Assembly: GCF_000175935.2 (NCBI RefSeq)
Contig: NC_014841.1
Span: 124,001-188,000 of the forward strand
DNA: 64,000 nucleotides
Direction: 5' to 3'
From: Pantoea sp. At-9b
GTDB taxonomy: Bacteria; Pseudomonadota; Gammaproteobacteria; Enterobacterales; Enterobacteriaceae
Part shown: piece after piece, positions 17,607 to 26,478 of the stretch
How the letters are laid out: every line of letters starts with the position of its first letter
How positions within the stretch are numbered: the stretch's first letter is position 1
The notes under the pieces: generated by a model
Told to the model about the DNA's origin: nothing
Databases searched by the model: none
Seen by the model: only the letters and a program-made list of their open reading frames with translations
Made by a program: the position numbers and the translations under genes

Positions 17607-19439
17607 TTAGTCCAGCGGATAATGTTCCTTCCAGTCTGTTTGTTCTTCCCACGCTGGTTGGTCCTGTTTGCGCAAAACAAAGTTACCTAATACGAGATAG
17701 TCCATTGAGGTGCGCATAAAACAGACCCAAGCATTCTCCGGCGATTCCACTATCGGCTCTCCCCGAACATTGAATGAGGTATTAACCAGCACCGGGCAGC
17801 CGGTACGTGCATGGAACGCACTCAGGAGTCTGAAAAAAAGAGGGTTATATCGGCCATTGACCGTTTGCAGACGCGCCGAATTATCCACATGAGTGACCGC
17901 GGGGATCTGGGAACGGACCTGGTTCAGCCGCTCCAGGCCCGTTGCTCGTGGAGTGTCGGGCTGTGTAGGAATACGTTTTGCTTCCGCTACCGGGCAGACG
18001 AATAGCATGTACGGACTTTGTGCCTTGGCGCGGAACCATTCCTGCGCGTATTCTTCCAGCACCGCTGGCGCAAATGGACGAAACGACTCCCTGTTTTTAA
18101 TTTTGAGGTTCATCACTGTCTGCATTTGCCGATTACGCGCATCACCGAGGATCGAACGTGCGCCTAACGATCTTGGACCGAATTCCATCCGCCCCTGAAA
18201 CCAGCCCGTCACATTGCCATTGGCAAGAATACGGGCAACTTCGGCGCAAAGTTTCTCATCTGGCAATTCGGTAAAGACTGCGCCCCGTTCAGTGAGAAAT
18301 GCCAGGAGCTCATCACGTGTATAATCGCTTCCAAGGTAGCTTCCCTTCATGCTGTCTTCTGGCTCAGGCATGCGCACGGCATTGCCGTGTTCATACCAAC
18401 CCGACAGGGCTGCGCCCAAGGAACCACCGCTGTCGCCGGAGGCAGGTTGTACCCAGATATTTTTGAATATCCCCGATTCTGCCAGCTTGCCATTGGCCAC
18501 GCAGTTAAGCGCAACACCCCCGGCCAGACAAAGATTGGTTGCCCCGGTTTTTGTCTGCCAGTTCCGCGCCATGAGTAACACCACTTCTTCAAGTACGGAT
18601 TGCACCGAGGCGGCCAGATTAAACTCGCGCTCAGTGAGTTCACTCTCAGCCATACGTGGCGGGCCACCAAACAATTCATGAAACTTGTTTGATGTCATCT
18701 GATCGCCGGTAGCATAGTCAAAAAAAGACATATCCATCTCGAAACTGCCGTCCGGGTTAACCTGAATAAGATGTTTTTTAATCAGATCGACATAAACCGG
18801 GCTTCCATAGGGAGCAAGTCCCATCAGTTTGTATTCACCAGAATCCACTTTGAATCCACAGTAGAAGGTGAATGCCGAATACAGCAGACCAAGGGAGTGG
18901 GGAAAACGAATTTCCCAATGTTTTGTGAGCCTGTTACCGTCACCTTCCCAGACCGTTGTCGTGTCCCACTCGCCAACGCCATCAATACAGATTACTAAGG
19001 CTTTTTCATAAGGGCTTGGAAAGAATGCTGATGCTGCATGGGAGCGATGATGATCGATATAGGTGATTTCTGGGACAGAAGTGCCGCAGAAGCTCAGTGC
19101 CTTTCTTAATTTTTTGCGGACATGAATTTTGTCGGTCAGCCAGCCTGGTACGTGAAGAAAAAGCGACTTAACACCTGACCACCCCGACGTGGTTGCTGTG
19201 GACATAATGCGGTTAAACTTTTTTTCGGGGTTCTCGTAATAAAAAATCTCCGATACCTGGGCAAGCGTTATTCCCGCCATTTGCAGACAAAACTTCACCG
19301 CATTCTCAGGAAATGAACAATCCTGTTTGATACGAGTGAATCGCTCCTCCTGAGCTGCGGCGACAATTTCTCCATCGCAGAGCAATGCAGCAGCACTGTC
19401 ATGGAAAAAACATGACAGACCAAGAATGTAAGTTTTCAT
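17607..19439 (-). CDS. NodU/CmcH-type O-carbamoyltransferase
   Basis: 610-residue carbamoyltransferase of the NodU/CmcH/TobZ family, which uses carbamoyl phosphate and ATP to O-carbamoylate an alcohol through a carbamoyl-adenylate. The Kae1-like N-terminal domain has the metal-binding IDHHRSHAASAFFPS near residue 130, VDSGEYKLMGLAPYG and CLAGGVALNCVANGKL. The C-terminal domain has RMEFGPRSLGARSILGDAR and VLVNTSFNVRGEPIVESPENA. All are intact and the length is typical. The start at 19439 has GAGAGGA upstream; a longer ORF adds ten unlikely residues. It sits ten bases after the dioxygenase gene, so a hydroxyl made by that enzyme is the natural acceptor. Such enzymes occur mainly in antibiotic and Nod-factor pathways. 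Confidence 0.93.
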   Translation of the reverse strand: MKTYILGLSCFFHDSAAALLCDGEIVAAAQEERFTRIKQDCSFPENAVKFCLQMAGITLAQVSEIFYYENPEKKFNRIMSTATTSGWSGVKSLFLHVPGWLTDKIHVRKKLRKALSFCGTSVPEITYIDHHRSHAASAFFPSPYEKALVICIDGVGEWDTTTVWEGDGNRLTKHWEIRFPHSLGLLYSAFTFYCGFKVDSGEYKLMGLAPYGSPVYVDLIKKHLIQVNPDGSFEMDMSFFDYATGDQMTSNKFHELFGGPPRMAESELTEREFNLAASVQSVLEEVVLLMARNWQTKTGATNLCLAGGVALNCVANGKLAESGIFKNIWVQPASGDSGGSLGAALSGWYEHGNAVRMPEPEDSMKGSYLGSDYTRDELLAFLTERGAVFTELPDEKLCAEVARILANGNVTGWFQGRMEFGPRSLGARSILGDARNRQMQTVMNLKIKNRESFRPFAPAVLEEYAQEWFRAKAQSPYMLFVCPVAEAKRIPTQPDTPRATGLERLNQVRSQIPAVTHVDNSARLQTVNGRYNPLFFRLLSAFHARTGCPVLVNTSFNVRGEPIVESPENAWVCFMRTSMDYLVLGNFVLRKQDQPAWEEQTDWKEHYPLD

Positions 19440-19449
19440 GATATTCCTC

Positions 19450-20250
19450 TCAGAAAGCGAGTCTGGCACTCAGAGGTGTGAATTGACGGGATGCCATAAA
19501 CGCGGGGCGCGGTGAAGAAACGTCGTTTAATGGATTACTGACCCGGTTATAAGAAATGAAAACGGCTTTTCTGTCCCAGGGGGAGGCGTTTGCGCTGGAG
19601 CAGTGTAGGAGGTTGCAATGGAAGAAAAGGACATCACCGGGACGGCCTTTGGCTGCAACCATTCCCTTATGTTCGATTTTGCGGCGCAGGTAATTTTCGG
19701 AAAGACGGTATTTAAGTTTTTGTGCGGTGGTAATCGCCCAATTTTCACCGCCATCAAGCTCTCCGTAGGGTTTTGCATGGATCTCATCGATGAGTTCATC
19801 ATGTTGAGTGCCGGGCACCAGTAACATAGGGCCGTTAAAATCATTGATCTCGTCCAGGAAAATAACAGCCGTTAACGCCTCCGGTTTTGGCATGCCGTCT
19901 TCTTTTTTCCAAAACCAGTAATCCGAATGCCATTCCCAGTTTTGCCCCTGGAACGCCTGTTTGGTATTTATCTTATATTGATGTACGTAGACGGGGCCGC
20001 CCAGTAGGGCTTCTGCACGCTTAAGCAGACGTTCATCACAGGCCAGGTTTTGAAAAAACGTGCTGTGCAGGTCTGGTCCATTAATACTTCTTATTGTTTT
20101 ACCGTCTTCCTCCAGAACCGTTCCCACGATGATCTGCTGCATCAACTTTTGGGTTTCATCTTCCATGACCCGGACTTCATGACGAGTGTACAGTGATTCG
20201 ATGATGTTAAATCCATGTTGAGCATACAATTCCATTTCCTTTGCATCCAT
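19450..20250 (-). CDS. PhyH/EctD-like Fe(II)/2-oxoglutarate dioxygenase
   Basis: 266-residue phytanoyl-CoA-dioxygenase-family enzyme. The Fe ligands are visible: His and Asp in WEWHSDYWFWKKEDGMP (about H108 and D110) and the distal His in NLLHCSSANASP (about H216), followed by the 2-oxoglutarate-binding Arg region DRKAVFISYNRVSNP. The HSD...EDGMP layout is like ectoine hydroxylase, so a free amino acid or similar small substrate is likely. Two ATGs are possible, 20259 and 20250; only the second has AGGA at good spacing. It is the first gene of the minus-strand biosynthetic operon and probably installs the hydroxyl that the next enzyme carbamoylates. Confidence 0.9.
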   Translation of the reverse strand: MDAKEMELYAQHGFNIIESLYTRHEVRVMEDETQKLMQQIIVGTVLEEDGKTIRSINGPDLHSTFFQNLACDERLLKRAEALLGGPVYVHQYKINTKQAFQGQNWEWHSDYWFWKKEDGMPKPEALTAVIFLDEINDFNGPMLLVPGTQHDELIDEIHAKPYGELDGGENWAITTAQKLKYRLSENYLRRKIEHKGMVAAKGRPGDVLFFHCNLLHCSSANASPWDRKAVFISYNRVSNPLNDVSSPRPAFMASRQFTPLSARLAF

Positions 20251-20589
20251 TTCTTTCATCCTATGACTTTATGTGTTATTCCATTGAAATATAATGATTA
20301 ATTTATAAATCCATGCGATTTTCAATGCAGGGTGATGGATTAATAAACAATAACAATCTACTGACCAAAGTATAGCCCGTCAATAAATAAACGTACCGTG
20401 AGTAATTTTTATGCGTAAAATACGGTCAGCAATTCAGCCAAGAGAGGGGACGTAAGCTCAACTGCGTTCGCAAAAAGTGCGATGTTGCAAGGGGCGATAA
20501 AACGTCATTTTGATGATTAATAAATAAATTATAATTACCTTTTACGATTAAGTCATATTCACAGGCAGTCATTATTCAAGGATGAATTT
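20251..20589. promoter_or_regulatory. AT-rich divergent intergenic region of the biosynthetic cluster
   Basis: About 340 bases between the dioxygenase gene and the divergent MFS exporter gene, with no ORF of note. It is clearly AT-richer than most of the window. A TATAAT at 20530-20535 upstream of the exporter is a possible -10 element. The region must hold promoters for both units. I see no strong inverted repeat and there is no regulator gene in the cluster. Confidence 0.6.
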
Positions 20590-21780
20590 ATGTCAATAAT
20601 TCCAGAAATATCTCTTCGGGCAGAAGAACGACGTCTTGCCTGGCGTCTGTTATCCGGCACGTTCGCCTACACTTTCGGCAATGGCATCGCCGTTATCGCT
20701 GCCGCGCTCATTATGAGCCAAACCACAGGTGATCCGGGCAGTATCGGGGTGTTGTTCATCATGGTGTCTTTACCACAGGCACTGCTGTCATTTGTTGCTG
20801 GCAGAATGGCAGACCACTATTCACCACAGAGAATTTGTCTGGTTGCCAATCTGATTAGCGCCAGTGGTGGCGGTGGGCTGCTGCTGCTGGCGGTGTTTGG
20901 AGAGTTGACCCCTTACCCGCTCTATTTTTTCTCGTTTTTACTTTCCGCCTGTACCGCGATGATTTTTCCGGCAACCAATGCCCTTATCAGGCATTGTGTC
21001 AGAGAAGAACAACTCCCCCGCTTTAGTTCGCGTTTCGAAATTGCTATCCAGGCGGGTTCATTGATTTCAGTTGCCATCGGTGGGGCAGCGATGGACCACT
21101 TTTCACCGGCCAGTGTTTTTCTCGTCAGTGCGATAGCCTATTTTATCAGTGGCTTGCTTATCGGCTCACTTCGCTACCGATCTCCGACATCCGCGGAAAC
21201 CGATGCGGATGTTCAACAGGTCTTGAACCATTACCGGCCCGCAGGAGCATTACTTTTGTATGCGACAGGCAATGTCATTATTACCGTCACCAATACCCTG
21301 ATGGTCATTCTGGTGGTGCAGTATTTTTCGGCCAGCGCAACGTCTCTGGGTATCGCGGATGCGCTGGCCGGGGTTGGTGTGATTGTTTCATCGTTGCTTT
21401 ACACCCGCATTCACAAACAGTTCCCTTTGGTTGTCATCATTGCTGGCGGATACCTGCTGTGCGCAATCTGCATTTTTTTGCAGCCGCGCTTCGGTCTGTC
21501 TCATTATTTTGTCCTGTTCCCTTTGGGAACCCTTTTTTATGGCTTTGCGCGAATTGGCTGCCGTCAGCTTATCTACAGTGTTTGTCGCAGGGAGGCGACC
21601 GGACGTTTTTTCGGTTATGCAAATGCCGCTGGTCTGGCGCTTTCTGTTCCTGCCACGCTTGCGGTCAGTTGGCTGGTCAGGCATCACGATGTGATGATGG
21701 GATATACGGCAACCGGACTTTTCATCATCAGCGGTATGGTCGTTGCACTTTATATTCTGCTGTTCAAAAGGCGGTGCTAA
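20590..21780 (+). CDS. MFS exporter of the biosynthetic cluster
   Basis: 396-residue inner-membrane major-facilitator protein with about twelve hydrophobic segments. The first loop (FVAGRMADHYSPQRICLVANLIS) carries the MFS motif A pattern. It resembles drug and metabolite effluxers of the MFS_3/DHA type. The start has AAGGA eight bases upstream. Its divergent position next to a carbamoyltransferase/ATP-grasp operon, with no other transporter there, suggests it exports the product and gives self-resistance. Confidence 0.82.
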   Translation: MSIIPEISLRAEERRLAWRLLSGTFAYTFGNGIAVIAAALIMSQTTGDPGSIGVLFIMVSLPQALLSFVAGRMADHYSPQRICLVANLISASGGGGLLLLAVFGELTPYPLYFFSFLLSACTAMIFPATNALIRHCVREEQLPRFSSRFEIAIQAGSLISVAIGGAAMDHFSPASVFLVSAIAYFISGLLIGSLRYRSPTSAETDADVQQVLNHYRPAGALLLYATGNVIITVTNTLMVILVVQYFSASATSLGIADALAGVGVIVSSLLYTRIHKQFPLVVIIAGGYLLCAICIFLQPRFGLSHYFVLFPLGTLFYGFARIGCRQLIYSVCRREATGRFFGYANAAGLALSVPATLAVSWLVRHHDVMMGYTATGLFIISGMVVALYILLFKRRC

Positions 21781-21930
21781 TCACAGTAGCGAGTCAGTGC
21801 ATATTTCATTCAATTTTTTTGAATTTTAACAGCAAAACCCTCAGCTTTCCCTCGCCACCCGACAGGTCTATTCTTTCTCACATCGAGGCAGAACGCCTCA
21901 CCGACTAAACAAAATTCTGAGGAAATGACC

Positions 21931-22140
21931 ATGAAATCTATCAAAACTTTCGTTGCAGTTGCGGCTCTGTCACTGATTTCTTTCGGCAGCTTTGCACAGA
22001 GCATTACTGCTTCCGCTTCCACCCTGGATGGCGCAGAAGCGAAAATCGCTGCACAGGCCGCACAGCAGGGTGCACAGTACAAAATTACCGAAGCGAACAC
22101 CAATAACCGTGTTCACATGACCGCAGAACTGTATAAATAA
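21931..22140 (+). CDS. YhcN/BhsA-like (DUF1471) small secreted protein
   Basis: 69-residue precursor: a signal peptide MKSIKTFVAVAALSLISFG with an AQS cleavage region, then a short DUF1471-type domain (ASTLDGAEAKIAAQAAQQGA...YKITE). Enterobacterial paralogues are periplasmic stress- or biofilm-related proteins of about this size. An ATG six bases earlier is in frame, but GAGGA suits 21931 better. It is monocistronic, with its own terminator at 22169-22194. It lies just right of the exporter and marks the right edge of the island. Confidence 0.85.
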   Translation: MKSIKTFVAVAALSLISFGSFAQSITASASTLDGAEAKIAAQAAQQGAQYKITEANTNNRVHMTAELYK

Positions 22141-22168
22141 CGGATGGTCATATAGGGATATGCCGGAA

Positions 22169-22194
22169 AAGGTCGCCGCAAGGCGGCCTTTTTT
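22169..22194 (+). terminator. Intrinsic terminator after the YhcN-like gene
   Basis: AAGGTCGCC-GCAA-GGCGGCCTT stem (one G-T pair) followed by TTTT, 29 bases after the stop codon. Confidence 0.88.
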
Positions 22195-22233
22195 GCACAG
22201 GGGCTGCGCAACTGTGCAGCCCGCTGGGATCTG

Positions 22234-23196
22234 TCAGGCTTTGGTTTCCTGAACCACGCCAGGTAACTGGCTCCAGTCGGCGTACCAGGTTTTAAACAGC
22301 TTCAACTGGTGTTCCACGTAACCACGTTGGCTGGCGCTCAGTTCGTCACTGCTGTTGAAGTGCAGCGCGTACTCCTTATCACCCTGCAATACCATCATGT
22401 ACTTGAAGAACAACACCAGATCCGGTCCGGCATCAAAAGATGACAGAATCGCCAACGCTTGCTCCAGCTCCTGGGCACGCTGGCGGGCTTCAGCGTGGCC
22501 GGTTGCCGCAGTGCGCGACAGGTTGCACAGATGGATGACCTCTTTCGGCAGCACATTACCAATACCGGTAATTGCCCCGGTAGCACCGCAGTTGACAAAA
22601 CCGTGTACCACGGCGGTATCAACGCCTACCATCAGCGTGACATCATCATCGCGGCTGGTGATGTGTTCGGCGGCATAGCGCAGGTCATCCGGGCCACCAA
22701 ATTCCTTAAAACCGACCAAATTGGGATGCTCTGCGCGCAGGGCGAAAAACAAATCGGCGCGGGTGGCAAAGCCGTAATACGGGCTGTTGTAGATCACTGC
22801 CGGTAAATCCGGTGCCGCTGCCAGGATGGCTTTGAAGTGATCTTTCTGCGCCGCAATCACCGAACCCCGAGACAGCACACGCGGAATAACCATCAACCCT
22901 TTAGCGCCTACCTGCTGGGCATGACGGGCATGGGCCACGGCAGAAGCGGTATTCACGGCACCGGTACCAACAATGACCGGTACGCCCGCTTGCACCAGAC
23001 GTTCAACGCCTTGCATACGCTGCGCATCGGTCAGCAGCGGCCAGTCACCCATCGATCCGCAATACACCACCGCCGACATACCGCTGGCCAATAATTGCTG
23101 CGCTTTACGCACCAGCCCATCAAAATCCGGCTGACGTTCTGCGTTGCAGGGCGTCATTAATGCAGGAATTACACCGGAAAATATCGCTGACTTCAT
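22234..23196 (-). CDS. DapA-superfamily lyase/deaminase, paralogue 1
   Basis: 320-residue protein of the dihydrodipicolinate synthase/N-acetylneuraminate lyase TIM-barrel family. The Schiff-base lysine is K164 in LVGFKEFGGPD and the tyrosine Y136 is in PAVIYNSPYYG. The loop CGSMGDWPLL replaces the usual GTTGE, so it is not lysine-biosynthetic DapA. With a hydroxyproline-epimerase-like gene and a semialdehyde dehydrogenase in the locus, a role as 1-pyrroline-4-hydroxy-2-carboxylate deaminase is attractive. The start at 23196 has GGAGA seven bases upstream. It is the last gene of a four-gene minus-strand unit. Confidence 0.85.
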   Translation of the reverse strand: MKSAIFSGVIPALMTPCNAERQPDFDGLVRKAQQLLASGMSAVVYCGSMGDWPLLTDAQRMQGVERLVQAGVPVIVGTGAVNTASAVAHARHAQQVGAKGLMVIPRVLSRGSVIAAQKDHFKAILAAAPDLPAVIYNSPYYGFATRADLFFALRAEHPNLVGFKEFGGPDDLRYAAEHITSRDDDVTLMVGVDTAVVHGFVNCGATGAITGIGNVLPKEVIHLCNLSRTAATGHAEARQRAQELEQALAILSSFDAGPDLVLFFKYMMVLQGDKEYALHFNSSDELSASQRGYVEHQLKLFKTWYADWSQLPGVVQETKA

Positions 23197-23311
23197 GTTT
23201 TCATCTCCCGTTAATTTAATTGAATCATCTTTGCGACAGCGAAAATCGGCGTAGGGGAGGCCATCGTCAGAATAAATCTGAGCGTCCCACACGGGGTTTT
23301 TGGATTGTCGC

Positions 23312-23334
23312 GCCGCCTGCTGAGATCAGGCGGC
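23312..23334 (-). other. Intergenic hairpin between the two DapA-like genes
   Basis: GCCGCCTG-N7-CAGGCGGC, a perfect 8-base stem shortly after the stop of DapA paralogue 2 and before paralogue 1. No T run follows on the minus strand, so it is more likely an mRNA-stability or attenuation element than a full terminator. Confidence 0.5.
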
Positions 23335-23347
23335 TAATAAAGCCGGA

Positions 23348-24253
23348 TTAGCGTGCCGCGCCGGTCAATAATGCCGGATCGATCTCTGCCAGGACATTTT
23401 TCAACACGGCTTTCTGTTCGCTGCTGTATTGCGGAATCGGTGCGCGCACTGGCCCGACAGACAGTCCCAGCAGTTCACAGGCGGCTTTTACGCCACTGTT
23501 GTAGCGGCCTGAACCCAGCAGGCAAATCAGCGGATAAATCTGTCGCCAGATTGTCACCACCGTTTGATCATCGCCGCTTTGACTCGCCTGATGCAGTTTT
23601 GCCAGCGCCGGTGCCATAAAGTTGGCAATGCCCATCACCATGCCTGGTGCTTTCAACATTAATGCCGGCAGCATTAAAACATCTTCGCCATTAAGAAAAT
23701 GGATCTCATTGGCATGCTCATTTATTAAGGTACTCATCTGCATAATATTGGCCGATGAGTCTTTGACATATTTCACCTGCGGAATTTCACGCGTCAGTTT
23801 TAATAAAAAATCGACGTCCAGATGTAGTCCGGTGGCCGGTGGGAAGTTATAAGCACAAATCGGCAGGTCGGTGGCTTCGGCGACGCCCGCGTAATAGGCG
23901 AAGGCTTCATTAAAGCCGATTGGCTCATAATAAGGGGTGGCGAGCATAACCGCGCTGGCTCCCACCTCCTGGGCGTGTTTGGAAAACGCAACAGCTTCAC
24001 GTGTGGAGGTAGCACCGGTATGCGCCAGCACCGAGGCACGACCAGCAGTCTGGTCCACGACAATTTCCACCAGACGCAAACGTTCGTCGTGGGACAGTAC
24101 CGAGAATTCACCGGTGCCGCCTGCGGGAACGAAACCGTCGACGCCATCTGCAATACCCTGCTCAACCAGCTTCCGCAGTGCAGCTTCATCGATTTTTTCA
24201 CCGTCGGCGGTGAAAGGCGTAACGATGGCAGAAAGTACACCCTTAAGGATCAT
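23348..24253 (-). CDS. DapA-superfamily lyase/deaminase, paralogue 2
   Basis: 301-residue DapA-fold protein. It has the GGTGEF loop (residues 45-50), Y135 in ICAYNFPPAT and the Schiff-base lysine K164 in VKYVKDSSAN. It is closer to canonical DapA/KdgD-type enzymes than paralogue 1. Candidate reactions are deamination of pyrroline-hydroxycarboxylate or dehydration of a keto-deoxy acid to alpha-ketoglutarate semialdehyde, either of which would feed the dehydrogenase at 31154. It is 25 bases downstream of the racemase-like gene in the same direction. Confidence 0.87.
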   Translation of the reverse strand: MILKGVLSAIVTPFTADGEKIDEAALRKLVEQGIADGVDGFVPAGGTGEFSVLSHDERLRLVEIVVDQTAGRASVLAHTGATSTREAVAFSKHAQEVGASAVMLATPYYEPIGFNEAFAYYAGVAEATDLPICAYNFPPATGLHLDVDFLLKLTREIPQVKYVKDSSANIMQMSTLINEHANEIHFLNGEDVLMLPALMLKAPGMVMGIANFMAPALAKLHQASQSGDDQTVVTIWRQIYPLICLLGSGRYNSGVKAACELLGLSVGPVRAPIPQYSSEQKAVLKNVLAEIDPALLTGAAR

Positions 24254-24278
24254 GTGCTAAATCTCCGTTAATAAATGA

Positions 24279-25343
24279 TTAAAGCGGGGGAAAACCATCT
24301 GCGAGTGCGTCTTCCGCATCGGCAGCAAGGATAAGAAAACCGTTAATGTAAGCCCGGCTGGTGATGGCCGGGATAACATATAAACGATCGGTGGTTTCGC
24401 GCACCTGCTGCGCGGTGACACTAAAGGTCGAACCGATAATACTGTGGGTAGTGACGGTGGCATCGGGTGCGACTTTGCCTTCGCTCACCAGCTTGGCGAA
24501 CAGCGCGCTGGTGCCGGTACCACACGGCGAACGATCGATCACCCCGGGTGGGGCCACCACCACAATACTGGCATCCTGCGGTTGTGTGGCATCGTAGTGA
24601 TAAAACAACACCTGATAGACATCCAGTTCATCACCGGACAGAGGATCGCATACCCCACCGGCGGTATATTCGGCGCGCAGCAGGCGTGCCAGCCGCACAA
24701 TTTCTGTGGCGTTATCCCGTTCCAGCGATAAGCCAATCTGGCTGGCGTCCACCGAGATGTAGTAATCGCCGCCGTACAGCAACTCAACCGGTAGGGTGCG
24801 GCCATCAACCTGATAGGGTTGCGGGGTTTTCACCACAAACGACTCGACATTCACCATGGTCACGGTGGTGAAGTGCTCACCTGTACGGCGTGCGGTGATG
24901 CCAATCGGACCCGCTGGGGTACGGATACGAAACGTCGTCTGCTGCGGATGGTCCTGCCACAAACCCGGTAGCAGGTTCATTTCGACAATCACCGAGGCAA
25001 AACCAATCATGCAGTGGCCGCACATCGGCGGGTAAGAGCCTGGCTCCATGATCACCGCGCCAATATCACAGCCGTCTTCCTGGGTGGCAATCGGTAGTAC
25101 CGCACAGGTCAGGCCGCCACCGCGTGGTTCATGCACCAGACGCCGCCGCCAGTGGTCGGCATGATCGCGTAGCCAAAGACGCGCGGCATCCACTCCCTGC
25201 ACGCTCTCTGGCAGGGTGATGCCGGATAAAACGATGCGTGTCGGGTTGCCACAGGTATGAGAATCCACCGCCAGAATCTCCTGGCGATCAGCGCGCTCCA
25301 GCCATGCCAGCGCGCTGGCGGGTAAAGTGCGGCTGTTATTCAT
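24279..25343 (-). CDS. Proline-racemase family, probable 4-hydroxyproline 2-epimerase
   Basis: 354-residue cytoplasmic, cofactor-independent epimerase. Both catalytic cysteines are present: C108 in SYPPMCGHCMIG and C274 in DRSPCGTGTSA. The dehydratase branch of the family has Thr at the second position, so this one should racemise or epimerise. DSHTCGNPTRIV is the typical N-terminal motif. The likely reaction is trans-4-hydroxy-L-proline to cis-4-hydroxy-D-proline. I start at 25343 because the upstream 45 bases overlap the preceding gene and lack family sequence. It overlaps the enolase-superfamily gene by eight bases. Confidence 0.88.
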   Translation of the reverse strand: MNNSRTLPASALAWLERADRQEILAVDSHTCGNPTRIVLSGITLPESVQGVDAARLWLRDHADHWRRRLVHEPRGGGLTCAVLPIATQEDGCDIGAVIMEPGSYPPMCGHCMIGFASVIVEMNLLPGLWQDHPQQTTFRIRTPAGPIGITARRTGEHFTTVTMVNVESFVVKTPQPYQVDGRTLPVELLYGGDYYISVDASQIGLSLERDNATEIVRLARLLRAEYTAGGVCDPLSGDELDVYQVLFYHYDATQPQDASIVVVAPPGVIDRSPCGTGTSALFAKLVSEGKVAPDATVTTHSIIGSTFSVTAQQVRETTDRLYVIPAITSRAYINGFLILAADAEDALADGFPPL

Positions 25344-26448
25344 GGCTATCCACCCGGAAAAGCGGCTGACCGAGCAGGGCGCGATCAACGTTGATGCCTA
25401 ACCCTGGCGCTTGCGGCGCGCGACCACGACCCCGCTCTGAACGGGGCTGATAACCGGCGATATGTTCTTTGGTCCAGTCGTTAAAGAACGAGGCGTGCAA
25501 TAGTGCTGCCGGGTGGGTGCCGGCGGCCACATGCGCCACTGCCGCCGAGGTGACATCACCCCCCCAGACATCTTCAATCACGATGGTCATGCCGAGATCC
25601 TGCGCCAGGTCGCGCATGCGCACGGCACCGGTGATCCCACCCACACGCGCCAGCTTGATATTGACCGACACCGCTCCGGCATCGTATTTGGCGCGATACA
25701 ATGCGGCTGCGTTGATCACCGATTCGTCCATCGATAATGGCAGGCTGCTCATACGTTGCACCAGCGCGCAATCGGCGGTGTCACGGCAGGGTTGCTCAAC
25801 GATAATATCCAGCCCGGCCATTTCACGTACCGCGACCACCGCCGCCTGCAGGTTCCAGCCACCGTTGGCATCGGCGACAATCACTGCATCTTTATCGCAA
25901 GCCTCAACGACACGGCGAGTGCGTTCTGCATCTTCATAAGGATCGTTACCGACTTTCAGCTGGAAGCGGTTGATGCCTTCACGCTGACGCAGGCGCACAA
26001 ACTCCGCCATCGCCTCAGGCGACGAGAGCGGCACGGCCTCATACAACGGGAAATCCGGCTGTGCGATACCGCCAATCAACCGTGCAATCGGCAGGCCAGC
26101 GGTTTTACCCAACAGATCCCAGCAGGCGATATCGATGGCGCTTTTGGCGCTTTCCTGACCGAGCAGCACCGCGTTCATTTGCTGGTGGATCAGCGCCAAA
26201 TTGGTGGGATCAAGACCGATAAGCGCTGGAGCCATAGCCCGCACACTCTCCCGTGTGCCACCGGCAAACGCGGGCAGGTAAGTCCCCCCGAGGGTGCAGC
26301 TTTCTCCCCAGCCTTCTTCACCAGTATCCGTCACCAGACGGACCAGGGTGGAAGCCTGGCTTTGGGCCGCGCGTCCACCTGACATTACGTATTCACCGTG
26401 GGCGTAAGTCAGGTCATAGCCATACACTTCGATTGCAGCGATTTTCAT
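25336..26448 (-). CDS. Enolase-superfamily (MR/MLE) epimerase or dehydratase
   Basis: 370 residues with the mandelate-racemase/muconate-lactonising fold. The metal ligands are D193, E218 and D241 (VADANGGW, IVEQPC, SMDES), and the paired catalytic lysines are K165 (QLKVGNDP) and K265 (VNIKLARVGG). This two-lysine arrangement is that of hydroxyproline-betaine 2-epimerase and cis-3-hydroxy-L-proline dehydratase, and the neighbouring proline-racemase homologue supports that group. It is the first gene of the unit; the palindrome at 26479-26494 lies 30 bases upstream. Choosing between the two reactions needs assay data. Confidence 0.85.
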   Translation of the reverse strand: MKIAAIEVYGYDLTYAHGEYVMSGGRAAQSQASTLVRLVTDTGEEGWGESCTLGGTYLPAFAGGTRESVRAMAPALIGLDPTNLALIHQQMNAVLLGQESAKSAIDIACWDLLGKTAGLPIARLIGGIAQPDFPLYEAVPLSSPEAMAEFVRLRQREGINRFQLKVGNDPYEDAERTRRVVEACDKDAVIVADANGGWNLQAAVVAVREMAGLDIIVEQPCRDTADCALVQRMSSLPLSMDESVINAAALYRAKYDAGAVSVNIKLARVGGITGAVRMRDLAQDLGMTIVIEDVWGGDVTSAAVAHVAAGTHPAALLHASFFNDWTKEHIAGYQPRSERGRGRAPQAPGLGINVDRALLGQPLFRVDSHE

Positions 26449-26478
26449 CTGTCGGTGCCACCTTGCGTTGTTGGTAAT

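Noticed and set aside
13703..22230. Insertion sequence or integrase borders of the biosynthetic island
   Set aside because: I see no transposase, integrase, tRNA gene or obvious target duplication at either edge; the island claim rests on composition and the split transporter only.
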